Notes: a model not told the origin generated them from the letters alone. 64,000 bases of DNA from Musicola paradisiaca NCPPB 2511 (GCF_000400505.1 NZ_CM001857.1:378486-442485), one strand, 5' to 3'. Positions 45,291 through 55,002 are shown, counted from the first letter of the stretch. Translations and numbers: made by a program.

Positions 45291-46292
45291 ATGGCAGAAC
45301 AGTACGATACGCTTGACAACACCACGCTGGATCATCTGGCCGGGCTGGCGATGAAACGTTATCCGCCCGCGTTACAGGGCAAACTGACCCTGTTGTGCCG
45401 TTCGGAAAACGCGACCTACCGTCTGGCGGCGGGCGGTAAACGTTATGCGATGCGTATTCACCGTCCGGGATATCACCAGCGCGAGGAGATTGCCTGCGAA
45501 CTGCAGTGGCTTACCGCGTTGCGTGAAGAGGGAATTATGGTGCCGGAGCCGTTGCGCGGGCTGGACGGCGAAACCGTGCAACGGGTGACGCTGGCGGACG
45601 GTACACAGCGTAACGTGGTGCTGTTCCACTGGATTGACGGTGAAATGCCCACCACGGAGGTGGACGCCGGCGCCTTTGAACAGTTGGGGATGATTACCGC
45701 GCGCCTGCACCAACATAGCCGTCGCTGGACGCAACCGGCCGGTTTTCGCCGAATCATCTGGGATCACGACACCATGGTGGGGCGGGAAAGTCACTGGGGC
45801 CGCTGGCAGGATGCGCCGAATCTGGCCGTGTCTGATCACGGCGTTATCGAGGAAACGCTGCAACAGGTGGGTGACGCCGTCGCTGTTTATGGGAAAGACA
45901 GCCAGCGTTACGGCCTGATCCATGCCGATCTGCGGCTGACCAACCTGCTGCTGCACCGGGGCGAAACCCGGGTGATCGATTTTGACGATTGCGGATTTGG
46001 CTGGTATTTGCACGATCTGGCCGCCGCGATCAGTTTTGTCGAACATCATCCCAGCGCACCGGCCTGGGTGGAAGGGTGGATCAACGGCTATCAGCGCGTA
46101 TGTTCCCTGAATGATGCCGATCTGGCGGTCATTCCGTCGTTGCTGATCCAGCGCCGCATCCAACTGATGGCCTGGGCCGGCTCCCACCGCCAGACGGAAC
46201 AGGCTGTCAGTCTGGGAGCACAGTGGAGCGCGCATACCGTTCGGTTATGCCGGCGTTATCTCGAAAGACGTGCGTTGCCCGTCGGCGCCTGA
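45291..46292 (+). CDS. Aminoglycoside-phosphotransferase-fold small-molecule kinase (putative amino-alcohol kinase)
   Basis: 333 residues. The APH/choline-kinase catalytic core is intact: IHADLRLTNLLL (Brenner loop, HxD with N) and RVIDFDDCGFGWYLHDLA (metal-binding Asp), with an N-lobe ATP site around YAMRIHRPGYH. It resembles the homoserine kinase II/choline kinase type and not antibiotic kinases. It is divergent from an ethanolamine-type permease and followed by an AraC regulator. Classical work on Erwinia carotovora described amino-alcohol breakdown by an ATP-dependent kinase plus a phospho-lyase. This gene would fit the kinase; no phospho-lyase gene is seen nearby. Confidence 0.85.
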   Translation: MAEQYDTLDNTTLDHLAGLAMKRYPPALQGKLTLLCRSENATYRLAAGGKRYAMRIHRPGYHQREEIACELQWLTALREEGIMVPEPLRGLDGETVQRVTLADGTQRNVVLFHWIDGEMPTTEVDAGAFEQLGMITARLHQHSRRWTQPAGFRRIIWDHDTMVGRESHWGRWQDAPNLAVSDHGVIEETLQQVGDAVAVYGKDSQRYGLIHADLRLTNLLLHRGETRVIDFDDCGFGWYLHDLAAAISFVEHHPSAPAWVEGWINGYQRVCSLNDADLAVIPSLLIQRRIQLMAWAGSHRQTEQAVSLGAQWSAHTVRLCRRYLERRALPVGA

Positions 46293-46317
46293 ATCGCCGG
46301 TTGTGCACCACTTCAGC

Positions 46318-46350
46318 GCACCACTGTCCCGCAGTGGTGCTTTTTTGTTT
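46318..46350 (+). terminator. Intrinsic terminator after the kinase gene
   Basis: GCACCACTG (46318-46326) and CAGTGGTGC (46332-46340) form a perfect 9-bp stem, followed by TTTTTTGTTTTT. Confidence 0.92.
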
Positions 46351-46435
46351 TTATGATTCTTGAAAATCAATGTGTTGTGAGTGGTATGGAACTTGCTAGC
46401 TTTTGCTATTCCGTTGATTGTGTGAGGCAGGGATC

Positions 46436-47479
46436 ATGGAAACCACGTCTTTTCGACTTCCACCGATGGCGGATCTTTCCATCGGGCATCGCGGTATCCT
46501 GGCGGCGGCCGCATCCGGCCTGGCCGGGTTCATCGGCGAGAAGGGCGGCGATGCCGACCGTATTCTCGGCGTCAGCGGCGTCGACCCTGAACTGTTGGCC
46601 TGCCCGACCCTCAGTCTGGGATTGGTCAATTACTGCCGGGTGCTGGAGGAAGCGGCTCGCTATTCGGATTGCGATAATTTCGGTTTGCACTACGGCAGGC
46701 AGTTCAAGCCGCAGGCGCTCGGGTTGATAGGCTATGTTGGGTTATGCAGTGCCACTCTGGAGCAGGCATTGCATAACGTAGTCAATGCCTTTCCCCTGCA
46801 TCAGCATGACACCCTGATTCGCCTGGTGGACAAAGGGGACTGCTGGCGTTTCGACTATCAGGTGCGGCACGGCGCCATTCTGCACTGCCGTCAGGATGCC
46901 GAGCTGACGCTGGGGATGATCCTCAACCTGATTCGCCACGCGGCGGGCAAGTCCTGGGCGCCGAGAGAGGTACATTTCGAGCATCCTCGTCCGGAACAGT
47001 GGCATGAGCACTGTAAGGTGTTTGATGCGCCGGTTTATTTCGATCAGCCGTTTAATTCGCTGTTGATACCCAAACGCGATCTGCTACGAACCATGCCGGA
47101 TCACGATCCATTGCTGCAATTGTTGGTTCAGGATGCGCTGCGTCAGTTGAATGGCGATGTGCATCAGCAGAGCGTGGTGGATATGGCGCGCGCCCGCTTG
47201 CGCCAGATATTGCCGCAAGGGGAGCCTTCGCTGGATGAGGTGGCGGAAAATATCGGCCTGTCCAGCTGGTCGCTGCAACGCCGGCTGAAAGAGGAGGGTA
47301 TCAACTTTACCCAGCTGGTGGAGAAGGTGCGGTGTGAGATGGCGACCCACTATCTCCAGCAGCGCCAGCTTTCTATCTCTGAAATGGCGTTTTTGCTGGG
47401 GTACTCCGAAGTCAGCGCGTTTTCCCGCGCATTTCGCCGTTGGTTCGGCATCAGCCCGCGGCAGTGGCGCAAGGCGTGA
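46436..47479 (+). CDS. AraC-family regulator with arabinose-binding-like (PF12625-type) N-domain
   Basis: 347 residues from the ATG at 46436, preceded by AGGCAGGG; a start at 46418 adds six residues. The N-terminal ~220 residues follow the OruR/ArgR-type AraC plan (ILGVSGVDPELLACPTLSLG, FGLHYGRQFKPQALGLIGYV), and the C-terminal 100 are the double HTH (VAENIGLSSWSLQRRLKEEG, then LGYSEVSAFSRAFRRWFGIS). Regulators of this type often control amino-acid or amine catabolism. It lies beside the permease and kinase genes, the likely targets. Confidence 0.88.
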   Translation: METTSFRLPPMADLSIGHRGILAAAASGLAGFIGEKGGDADRILGVSGVDPELLACPTLSLGLVNYCRVLEEAARYSDCDNFGLHYGRQFKPQALGLIGYVGLCSATLEQALHNVVNAFPLHQHDTLIRLVDKGDCWRFDYQVRHGAILHCRQDAELTLGMILNLIRHAAGKSWAPREVHFEHPRPEQWHEHCKVFDAPVYFDQPFNSLLIPKRDLLRTMPDHDPLLQLLVQDALRQLNGDVHQQSVVDMARARLRQILPQGEPSLDEVAENIGLSSWSLQRRLKEEGINFTQLVEKVRCEMATHYLQQRQLSISEMAFLLGYSEVSAFSRAFRRWFGISPRQWRKA

Positions 47480-47503
47480 TGCCCGGCGCGGGCGGGTTGA
47501 GCG

Positions 47504-47722
47504 TCAATAGTGCGGCGGCGGTGTTTCTTCGGATTGCGAGGCGATCATGGATGTCGACGCCGCCTGTAGTTTTTCCACCAACATGCGCAGTTGCTCCCGC
47601 AGACGGGTCATTTCCAGCTCGTGCTGCACCACCGTCTGGTTGAGCTCGTCAATAGTGAGCTCCTGAAACGCCAGGCGGCTTTCCAGTAGTTCTATTCGCT
47701 GTTCCAGCTGTTGTTGCGACAT
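47504..47722 (-). CDS. slyX: SlyX protein
   Basis: 72 residues, the E. coli length. An almost continuous coiled coil ([20 protein letters not shown], then [20 protein letters not shown]) followed by a Ser/Pro/His tail (EETPPPHY). Conserved in gamma-proteobacteria, function unknown. It is divergent from fkpA, as in E. coli, but here separated from slyD by the permease insertion. Confidence 0.95.
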   Translation of the reverse strand: MSQQQLEQRIELLESRLAFQELTIDELNQTVVQHELEMTRLREQLRMLVEKLQAASTSMIASQSEETPPPHY

Positions 47723-47927
47723 CCTGAATACCTCTCTTCATTTTTACCGCCAGAGTTTGTCAGAAAGCGTAAATTTCTGGTAGCAAAACCGGTCTGTATG
47801 AGGCGCGATCACGGATTTCTCCCTATAATGCCGACAGTCGTTGTATTGTCTTTGTGCGCGACTTTATAGTAGCTGTCGGAATGTCAATGCTTGCCGGAGA
47901 ACATTGCTCCGGATGTTGGAGAGATGG

Positions 47928-48764
47928 ATGAAATCACTGTTTAAAGTCACTTTGTTGGCAACGGCCATGACCCTGGCTCTGAATACCGGCGCGATGGCTG
48001 AAGAAGCCGCAAAACCTGTCGCTGCCGCCACGGATGCCGCGAAAGCGCCAGCTGCACAATTTAAGAGCGATGAAGAGGCTGCGGCCTACGCTCTGGGCGC
48101 CTCTCTGGGGCGTTATATGGATAATTCTCTGAAAGAACAAGAAAAACTCGGCATCAAGCTGGACAAACAACTGCTGATTCAAGGGGTTCAGGATGCGTTT
48201 GCTGATAAGAGCAAGCTGTCCGACGAAGATATCGAAAAGACCCTGCAATCGTTCGAAGGCCGTGTGAAAGAAGCGGCACAGGCCAAGATGAAGCAGGACG
48301 CCAAGGACAATGCGGATAAAGGCACCAAGTTCCGTGATGAATTCGCTAAAGACAAAGGCGTGAAGAAAACCGAATCCGGCCTGCTGTATCAGGTGGATAA
48401 AGAAGGTACCGGCGCAGCGCCGAAAGACAGCGATACCGTGGTTGTAAACTATAAAGGTACGCTGGTGGACGGCACCGAGTTCGATAACTCCTACAAACGC
48501 GGCGAGCCGTTGTCCTTCCGTTTGGATGGCGTGATCCCGGGCTGGACCGAAGGCCTGAAACATGTGAAGAAAGGCGGCAAGATCAAGCTGGTCATCCCGC
48601 CGTCACTGGCTTACGGCGAATCCGGCGTTCCGGGCATTCCAGCCAACTCCACATTGGTGTTTGACGTTGAGTTGCTGGATATCAAGTCCGATACGGCGAA
48701 CAAGGCGGCTGATGCCAAAGGTGAAAAACCGGCTGATGCCAAAGCCAAGAAAAGCGCCCAGTAA
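47928..48764 (+). CDS. fkpA: Periplasmic FKBP-type peptidyl-prolyl isomerase and chaperone FkpA
   Basis: 278 residues from the ATG at 47928 (GGAGAGATGG before it); frames extending to 47841 are rejected. Signal peptide MKSLFKVTLLATAMTLALN, cleavage after AMA. The N-terminal helical dimerisation domain (about 40-135, AAYALGASLGRYMDNS) carries the chaperone activity; the FKBP domain (about 140-255) has VVNYKGTLVDGTEFDNSY and AYGESGVPGIPANSTL. The tail is Ala/Lys-rich and longer than usual (ADAKGEKPADAKAKKSAQ). It folds outer-membrane and periplasmic proteins and is normally under sigma-E. Confidence 0.97.
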   Translation: MKSLFKVTLLATAMTLALNTGAMAEEAAKPVAAATDAAKAPAAQFKSDEEAAAYALGASLGRYMDNSLKEQEKLGIKLDKQLLIQGVQDAFADKSKLSDEDIEKTLQSFEGRVKEAAQAKMKQDAKDNADKGTKFRDEFAKDKGVKKTESGLLYQVDKEGTGAAPKDSDTVVVNYKGTLVDGTEFDNSYKRGEPLSFRLDGVIPGWTEGLKHVKKGGKIKLVIPPSLAYGESGVPGIPANSTLVFDVELLDIKSDTANKAADAKGEKPADAKAKKSAQ

Positions 48765-48783
48765 TGAGCCTGGACGTTGGAAC

Positions 48784-48812
48784 AAAACCGCAGGAAAGTC
48801 TGCGGTTTTTTT
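48784..48812 (+). terminator. Intrinsic terminator after fkpA
   Basis: AAAACCGCAG (48784-48793) and CTGCGGTTTT (48800-48809) with a 6-base loop, followed by a T-run. Confidence 0.92.
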
Positions 48813-48948
48813 ATGGCAGGGATTCCACCCGTCGTTCTGCGGGCTGACGTTAGCGTCGTTGAAAAAACCACGCGATATGGCTGATGCTCGTCATCTGACA
48901 GCGCGTTCGTTATATGTGGCCCAACACGCGCGGCGTATCGCAACGCGA

Positions 48949-50307
48949 TCAGAGGTCGGCGTGGTGCCCGCCTATTTCCATGCCGGCGGCGAGGACGAGC
49001 GCATCGGCAATGCTTTCCACCTGCTCCTTGTTCAGCATCGAGGTGCTGACGCGAATAAACTGTGCGCTGCCGCAGCGGCAACGCTCGCCCGGCAAGACGG
49101 CAATGCCGCGTGCGGCCAGGGTAATCATGGCGAACTGTTCGGATGCGACCGGAAGATAAATGCTTAATCCGTCGCGGTCGGGCAGGGGCATGCCGCGCTG
49201 GGCCAGCGCGTTCAGCAGTTGGCGGCGGCGATCGGCGTAGCAGTCGCGGGCCCGTTGCAGTTTGCGTTGGGTTGCCGGGTCGGTCAGCATCCAGGCGACG
49301 GCGTCCTGCAGAATGCGGCTGGTCCAGCTGGCGCCGAAGTTGCGAAACGATTGCAGACGTTTGACCAGCGATTCCGGGCCGGACAGTACCGCCAGCCGCA
49401 AATCAGGGCCGTAGGCTTTGGAAAACGAACGGACGTGCAGTGTTCTTTCCGGATAGTAACGCCCGAGGCTCCAGACCGGCCAGGCGGACAGTTCGCCGAT
49501 GCCGTCGTCTTCTACCACCAGGGTGGCGCTATCGGCAAGCAGGCGCGCCAGTTCGGCGCTGCGGCTTTCGCTGACGGTATGCCCGGCGGCGGAGTGGGTG
49601 CGGGGCTGGTAGATAAACATGACCGGCGATTTCTTCAACTGCATTTCCAGGATCTCGGGCTGTGGCCCTTGCTCGTCGCAGGCCAATGGCAGCAACTCGG
49701 CGCCGACGTTATCCAGCATATCCAGCAGCCGGGTCGCGGTGGGATCCTCAATCATGACTTTGTCGCCCGGCGACACCAGTGTCTGGATGATGAGGTTCAT
49801 GGCGTCGAAGCCGCCGTCGGTAGCCATGAAAGCCTGTGCCTGAAACGGCCAGCGCGGCGCCAGCGCTTGACGCAACGTCGGCGTGATCAGATCGCGTTGA
49901 TAGCTGTTCAACTTGCCGGAGCGAACCCCCTGTTGCATGGCCTCCTGCAAATCGGGCAGTAATTGCGGATCTGGGCATGCCATCGCCAGATCAGCCTGAA
50001 TACCACAGCCGTAATTACCGATCTTCTCGAAGCGTACTGGTCGGGGCGTGGCGTGATCGCCACAAACCCAGACACCGCTGCGCCCTTTCCCGGCGATTGT
50101 TTTTTGCCGTTTTAACTGCCCCCAGGCGGCGGAAATCGTCGCCGGGCTAACCCCCAGGCGCTCCGCCAGCTCCCGCACTGCAGGGAGTTGAGTGCCGATA
50201 GGAATGCGCCCTTCGCGAATCAGGGTGGCGGTAATCTGAGCGATCCCTTTGGTCGAGGCATCATCAATCTGTTCTGCCAGCCAGGCTGAATCCAGTGTGT
50301 TTGTCAT
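48949..50307 (-). CDS. MocR/PdxR-type regulator (GntR HTH fused to aminotransferase domain)
   Basis: 452 residues. An N-terminal GntR winged helix (about 20-80: LPAVRELAERLGVSPATISA) is linked to a fold-type I aminotransferase domain (about 110-445). The PLP lysine is in RSFSKAYGPDLRL, and IEDPTATRLLD and HVRSFSK are the usual MocR landmarks. MocR proteins use PLP adducts with amines or amino acids as signals. It is divergent from the five-gene operon starting at 50453, and the 145-bp gap between them is the likely shared operator region, so it should regulate that operon. Confidence 0.9.
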   Translation of the reverse strand: MTNTLDSAWLAEQIDDASTKGIAQITATLIREGRIPIGTQLPAVRELAERLGVSPATISAAWGQLKRQKTIAGKGRSGVWVCGDHATPRPVRFEKIGNYGCGIQADLAMACPDPQLLPDLQEAMQQGVRSGKLNSYQRDLITPTLRQALAPRWPFQAQAFMATDGGFDAMNLIIQTLVSPGDKVMIEDPTATRLLDMLDNVGAELLPLACDEQGPQPEILEMQLKKSPVMFIYQPRTHSAAGHTVSESRSAELARLLADSATLVVEDDGIGELSAWPVWSLGRYYPERTLHVRSFSKAYGPDLRLAVLSGPESLVKRLQSFRNFGASWTSRILQDAVAWMLTDPATQRKLQRARDCYADRRRQLLNALAQRGMPLPDRDGLSIYLPVASEQFAMITLAARGIAVLPGERCRCGSAQFIRVSTSMLNKEQVESIADALVLAAGMEIGGHHADL

Positions 50308-50452
50308 AAGAAAAAACTTTGTTCAGTAACAAATAAATTATTGTACAGATAATGCTATCGCCATAGTATCAAATTCAAGCGATATTTGGATGCAAAACGA
50401 TCTGCTTAAATGTGGGTTGTGCGCAACACCGGGAAAGTAAGGAAAAAATATA

Positions 50453-51415
50453 ATGATAACAATCAGATTGGCAGTTCGGGATTGGGACTATTTCACGCCA
50501 CTGGCGCTCGGCGACGTCAGGTCGGAAAGGTTCCATATCGAGGTACACCGGGTGAATACGCTGGTGGACGATCTGGCCACCAGCGAGCATTACGACGCCG
50601 GTGAAGTGTCTTTTAGCCGTTATGCACAGGCACGCGCTAAAGGTGATACGTCATTGCTGGGCGTACCCCATTTTTTGATGCGGGGGTTTCGTCAGCGCTG
50701 CATTATCACCACTGCAGAGAATCCCGTTACCTCGCTGGAGCAGTTGAAAGGCGGGCGCATCGGCGTGACCGGTTGGCAGGATTCCGGCAATACCTGGACG
50801 CGCGCCTTGCTGCGGGAAGTCGGCGTGGGTATTGAGGATGTGCACTGGTATGCAGGGCGACTGACGGAGGATCATCCTATTGTCGATCGGCTGGGGCGGT
50901 TTGGCCGTCCCGGTCGTATTGAAGCTGCGCCGGGTGAGCGTCCGCTGATCGAATTGCTGCACGCCGGCGAGTTGGACGCCGTCTTCACCCCGTTCATGCC
51001 GCAGGGGTTCTTCCTGCCGGCGTCCGGGTTACGTCAGGTACAGGCTGATTTCCGTCAGGCCGAACTGGCCTATTTTCGCCGCGTAGGCTATGTGCCGGGT
51101 ATCCATATGTTGGGGATCAAGCCGGCGTTGGTTGAATCGCTGCCGTGGCTGCCGGGGGAACTGAGCCAGCTTATCGAGCAGTCCGCCCAGGTTTGGCAAC
51201 AGAAGCGTGAGAAGTATGCGGACACCACGCCATGGCTGTTGGACGACCTGCGCCGCACCGCGCAGGATCTGCCGGCTAACTGGAATGACAACGGTTTTGA
51301 CGCCAACCGCAACATGATTGCCGATTTCGCCCGTGAACTCTACGAGCAAGAGATCACCGCTACATTGCTGACGCCGGAAGTCATATTCCCGGCCTTTGCC
51401 TCTCAGGGAGCCTAA
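50453..51415 (+). CDS. Pht5-like/periplasmic-binding-fold protein without signal peptide
   Basis: 320 residues. It has the NMT1/4,5-dihydroxyphthalate decarboxylase-like fold: DWDYFTPLALGDVRSERFHI, EVSFSRYAQARAKGD, LKGGRIGVTGWQDSGNTWTR and HAGELDAVFTPFMP. No signal peptide or lipobox is present, so it acts in the cytoplasm, which favours an enzyme (4,5-dihydroxyphthalate decarboxylase-like) or ligand-binding regulator over an ABC receptor. It starts the operon with an amidase and an amino-acid transporter. The reaction is unknown. Confidence 0.75.
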   Translation: MITIRLAVRDWDYFTPLALGDVRSERFHIEVHRVNTLVDDLATSEHYDAGEVSFSRYAQARAKGDTSLLGVPHFLMRGFRQRCIITTAENPVTSLEQLKGGRIGVTGWQDSGNTWTRALLREVGVGIEDVHWYAGRLTEDHPIVDRLGRFGRPGRIEAAPGERPLIELLHAGELDAVFTPFMPQGFFLPASGLRQVQADFRQAELAYFRRVGYVPGIHMLGIKPALVESLPWLPGELSQLIEQSAQVWQQKREKYADTTPWLLDDLRRTAQDLPANWNDNGFDANRNMIADFARELYEQEITATLLTPEVIFPAFASQGA

Positions 51416-51418
51416 AAC

Positions 51419-52213
51419 ATGAAAGTAGCCATGGGACAATTTGCCGTCAGTCGCGAATGGCAAGAAAACGCCGATATCTGTTTGTCGCTGATGGCCCGTT
51501 CGCTTGAGGCCGGCGCCGATCTGCTGGTGATGCCGGAAGGCGTGCTGGCGCGCGATATCGCCGATCCGGATTTGGTGCTGAAAGCGGCACAACCGTTGGA
51601 TGGCCCGTTCGTTAGCCAGCTGTTGGCGGCCAGCCGCGGCAATAAGCTGACGACCATGATGAGCGTGCATGTGCCGACGGAGAATCAGCGCGCGTTGAAT
51701 GTGCTGATTGCCATCCGTGATGGTGAGATTGTCGCTCGCTACGACAAATTGCATCTTTACGACGCCTTCTCCATGCAGGAGTCGCAACGAGTGACGCCGG
51801 GCGATGTGGTGCCGCCGTTGGTGGATGTCGCGGGGATGAAAGTGGGATTGATGACCTGTTATGACGTGCGTTTCCCTGAACTGGCTCGCCGGCTGGTGCT
51901 GGACGGCGCCGATGTGTTGGTGCTGCCGGCCGCCTGGGTAAAAGGGCCGCTTAAAGAGATGCACTGGGACGTATTGGTCACGGCTCGCGCGCTGGAGAAC
52001 ACCTGTTATATGGTGGCGGTCGGTGAGTGCGGGCCGCGCAATATTGGTAATAGTATGGTGGTGGATCCGCTGGGCGTGTCTATCGCTAAAGCTGCTGAAG
52101 GTTCGGCGTTGGTGATGGCTGAGCTTGACCCGGCACGTATCGCCTCGGCGCGTGATGCGCTGCCGGTTTTGAAGAATCGTCGTTTTGCTCGTCCTGAATT
52201 AAACACTCAATAA
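51419..52213 (+). CDS. Carbon-nitrogen hydrolase (YbeM/Nit-type amidase)
   Basis: 264 residues; starts three bases after the previous stop. The nitrilase catalytic triad is visible: Glu in LLVMPEGVLA, Lys in ARYDKLHLYDAF and Cys in GLMTCYDVRFPEL. It is strongly similar to E. coli YbeM, an omega-amidase-like enzyme reported to act on deaminated glutathione. Its placement in an operon with an amino-acid ABC transporter and a Pht5-like protein is different from E. coli and suggests use in catabolism of an amide or amino acid. Confidence 0.9.
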   Translation: MKVAMGQFAVSREWQENADICLSLMARSLEAGADLLVMPEGVLARDIADPDLVLKAAQPLDGPFVSQLLAASRGNKLTTMMSVHVPTENQRALNVLIAIRDGEIVARYDKLHLYDAFSMQESQRVTPGDVVPPLVDVAGMKVGLMTCYDVRFPELARRLVLDGADVLVLPAAWVKGPLKEMHWDVLVTARALENTCYMVAVGECGPRNIGNSMVVDPLGVSIAKAAEGSALVMAELDPARIASARDALPVLKNRRFARPELNTQ

Positions 52214-52230
52214 TAGACAGGGAGATATTT

Positions 52231-53121
52231 ATGATGAAGAAGAGTGCCTACGCACTGGCTTTGGCTCTGGGAATGGTGACTGGCGTCGGTTATGCCGCCG
52301 AAAGTATTCCGGTACAGAAGGTGGATCAGGCGTTGCACGACCGTCTGCCGGACGATATCAAACAAGCCGGGAAAATCGTTGCGGTTAATAATGGTTCTTT
52401 CCCTCCGTATGAGATTGTCAAAAGCCCGACCGAGATGGATGGCGCCAGCGCCGATCTGGCCGAAGCGGTGGGACAATTGCTGGGGGTCAAGATTGAACAT
52501 GCGACGGTAAGCGGTCTGTCCGGGGTACTGGCGGGGATTAAGTCCGGCCGGTATCAGATGGCGATTGGCCCGGTGGGTGATTACCCGGATCGTCAAAAAG
52601 AGAATGACTTCATCGACTACGTACAGGAGTTCGTGGTGTTTGCCGTGCAGAAGGGCAATCCACAAAAAATTAATGGGTTGGATGACACCTGTGGCAAAAG
52701 TATCGCGGTGATGGCTGGCGGTTCCGCTGAACAGGTCATCCGCCAGCAGTCCAAAGTATGTACCGATGCCGGTAAACCCGCGGTAACGGTGCAGTCGTTT
52801 ACGGATCAGCCTTCGTCGATTTTGGCCGTAAGATCCAAGCGCTCTGATGCATTTTTCTCTTCTCAGGCTCCGCTGGTGTATTTCGTGGATCAGGCCAATG
52901 GCCAGCTTGAACTGACCGCCGTCGGCAAGAAAAACGGTTTCGGCGATATTTTCCAGGGCTCGGTCGTACCGAAGGATTCGCAACTGGGGAAAGTGCTGCT
53001 GGACACCTATAAGGAACTGTTTAAAAACGGCACTTACGCCGCCATCATGAAAAAGTGGAAGCTGGACAATAACACTATCGCCGAACCGGGAGTGAATCTG
53101 GCGAAGGGGGCGGCAAAATGA
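52231..53121 (+). CDS. Amino-acid ABC transporter, periplasmic binding protein
   Basis: 296 residues. Signal peptide MMKKSAYALALALGMVTGVGY, cleavage after YAA. Family SBP_bac_3 (cluster F): KIVAVNNGSFPPYEIV, GASADLAEAVGQLLGVKIE and SGRYQMAIGPVGDYPDRQK. It lacks the usual cysteine of lipoproteins, so it is a soluble periplasmic receptor of the polar-amino-acid or opine type. The stop overlaps the permease start (ATGA). The ligand is unknown. Confidence 0.92.
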   Translation: MMKKSAYALALALGMVTGVGYAAESIPVQKVDQALHDRLPDDIKQAGKIVAVNNGSFPPYEIVKSPTEMDGASADLAEAVGQLLGVKIEHATVSGLSGVLAGIKSGRYQMAIGPVGDYPDRQKENDFIDYVQEFVVFAVQKGNPQKINGLDDTCGKSIAVMAGGSAEQVIRQQSKVCTDAGKPAVTVQSFTDQPSSILAVRSKRSDAFFSSQAPLVYFVDQANGQLELTAVGKKNGFGDIFQGSVVPKDSQLGKVLLDTYKELFKNGTYAAIMKKWKLDNNTIAEPGVNLAKGAAK

Positions 53122-54098
53122 TTGACGACGCCACGGATTCTCGAACCAGCGAAAATGCTGATGTAAAGGCGCGTGACGTGGCGTTTGCCCACAGCGCGCC
53201 GCGCTATGGGCGTCTGGTTTCCTGGATTGTGGTTTCGCTGGTCGCCGCCGACTTTTTTTGGCTGGTGGCGACCAACCCCAACTTTGAATGGCAAGTCGTG
53301 GTGCAGTGGTTTACCGAAGGTTCGGTGATGAAAGGGCTGGAGGTCACGCTGGGGCTGACGGTTATCGCCATGCTGCTCGGTGTTGCGTTGGGGTTGCTGT
53401 TGGCGGTGGCCCGCTTGTCGGACAACCGGTTGCTGAGTGGGTTGTCTGGTTTGTATATCTGGTTCTTCCGGGGGACGCCGCTGCTGGTGCAACTGATTTT
53501 CTGGTACAACCTGTCCACGCTGTTTCCGACCATTTCGTTGGCGATCCCCATTACCGGCCCAACGTTCATCAGCTGGAAAACCAATGATCTGATTACGCCG
53601 CTGACCGCTGCTATCGCCGGTCTGGCGTTGAACGAAGCGGCTTACATGGCGGAGATTATCCGCGCTGGGCTGTTGTCGGTCGATCAAGGGCAGATAGAAA
53701 CCACGCAGGCGTTCGGTATGAGCCGGGTGCGGGCGCTGCGTCGCATTATTATTCCCCAGGCGATGCGCGCCATTATCCCACCGACCGGCAACCAGTTAAT
53801 CAGCATGATCAAAGCGACCTCGTTAGTGAGCGTCATCGCTATGGGCGACCTGCTGTATTCGGTGCAGGCCATCTATAACCGAACCTTCGAAATTATTCCG
53901 ATGCTGATGGTGGCGGTGATCTGGTATCTGCTGATTACTTCGATACTGAATGTCGGCCAGTCGGCGATCGAACGTTATTACGCCCGCGGCTCGCGCCGCA
54001 CGGTGTCGGTCGGCAAACGGCGACAAACGTCGGGCCAGGAACAGGAGCGCGTGTCTGCCGTCGCCGGGCAGCCCTGGATGAAGAAGGAGGAGGCATGA
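53118..54098 (+). CDS. Amino-acid ABC transporter, membrane permease
   Basis: 326 residues, longer than the usual ~220-240 because of N- and C-terminal polar extensions. Membrane helices begin near 33. The HisM/GlnP family EAA loop is clear: [18 protein letters not shown] followed by [15 protein letters not shown]. One permease gene only, so the transporter would use a homodimer or an unseen partner. Overlaps both neighbours by four bases. Confidence 0.92.
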   Translation: MIDDATDSRTSENADVKARDVAFAHSAPRYGRLVSWIVVSLVAADFFWLVATNPNFEWQVVVQWFTEGSVMKGLEVTLGLTVIAMLLGVALGLLLAVARLSDNRLLSGLSGLYIWFFRGTPLLVQLIFWYNLSTLFPTISLAIPITGPTFISWKTNDLITPLTAAIAGLALNEAAYMAEIIRAGLLSVDQGQIETTQAFGMSRVRALRRIIIPQAMRAIIPPTGNQLISMIKATSLVSVIAMGDLLYSVQAIYNRTFEIIPMLMVAVIWYLLITSILNVGQSAIERYYARGSRRTVSVGKRRQTSGQEQERVSAVAGQPWMKKEEA

Positions 54099-54865
54099 GC
54101 GATATCACGCCGTTGGTACGTGCCCGCAATGTCCAGAAAAGTTATGGCGATAATGATGTCCTGAAAGGGATCGATCTGGATGTCTATCCAGGTGAAGTGG
54201 TGGTGATTCTGGGGCCTTCCGGCTCGGGTAAATCGACGTTTTTACGTTGTATCAATCACCTGGAGGATATGGACGCCGGTTCGATCATGGTGGGGGAAGA
54301 ACAAATTGGCTACGAACTGAAACACGGCCGCCTGCATCGTTTGTCGCCCCGCCGTATCGCACGGCAGCGCCAGGAGATCGGCATGGTGTTTCAGCAGTTC
54401 AATCTGTATCCCCATATGACAGTGCTGCAGAATATTATCGAAGCGCCGATCGGCGTGCATAAACAGCCCAGAGAGGAAGCGGTTCGTTATGCGAAAGAGC
54501 TGCTAACCACCGTTGGGCTGAGCGATAAGATTGACGCCTGGCCTCGCCATTTGTCCGGCGGCCAGCAGCAACGGGTGGCGATCGCCCGCGCGCTGGCAGT
54601 CAAACCGCGGTTGATGCTGTTTGACGAACCGACGTCGGCGCTTGATCCGGAGCTGGTGGGGGAGGTTTTGGCCACCATGCGCACGTTGGCGGAGCAGGGA
54701 CTGACGATGATCGTCGTTACCCATGAAATTGGTTTCGCCAGGGAAGCGGCCGATCGGGTGGTATTTATGGATGGGGGTGTGGTGGTGGAGCAAGGCAGCG
54801 CCGAAGCGGTGCTGAGTAATCCTCGCCACCCGCGTACTCAGGCGTTCCTTAGTCGTTTTATCTGA
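54095..54865 (+). CDS. Amino-acid ABC transporter, ATP-binding protein
   Basis: 256 residues. Walker [11 protein letters not shown]-loop [16 protein letters not shown], signature [15 protein letters not shown], Walker [15 protein letters not shown], and the switch His in VVTHEIGFA. It matches the GlnQ/HisP polar-amino-acid group. Last gene of the MocR-divergent operon. Confidence 0.95.
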   Translation: MSDITPLVRARNVQKSYGDNDVLKGIDLDVYPGEVVVILGPSGSGKSTFLRCINHLEDMDAGSIMVGEEQIGYELKHGRLHRLSPRRIARQRQEIGMVFQQFNLYPHMTVLQNIIEAPIGVHKQPREEAVRYAKELLTTVGLSDKIDAWPRHLSGGQQQRVAIARALAVKPRLMLFDEPTSALDPELVGEVLATMRTLAEQGLTMIVVTHEIGFAREAADRVVFMDGGVVVEQGSAEAVLSNPRHPRTQAFLSRFI

Positions 54866-54896
54866 GCCGGGATATCGGTTGACTCCGGGTGTGTCC

Positions 54897-54948
54897 ACTT
54901 CCGGCCTGTTGATAGCGTTGGTCAAGACAATATCGGCGGGCCGGAAGT
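54897..54948 (+). repeat. 10-bp inverted repeat after the ABC transporter operon
   Basis: ACTTCCGGCC (54897-54906) and GGCCGGAAGT (54939-54948) form a perfect inverted repeat separated by 32 bases, between the convergent ABC and pmrB genes. A terminator with a large loop is possible, but no T-run follows. Confidence 0.4.
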
Positions 54949-55002
54949 TCTTCCGCGTTGGCCAATCATGCTCACCGCCGTTTGGTGGGGCTCGGCCCAG
55001 AA

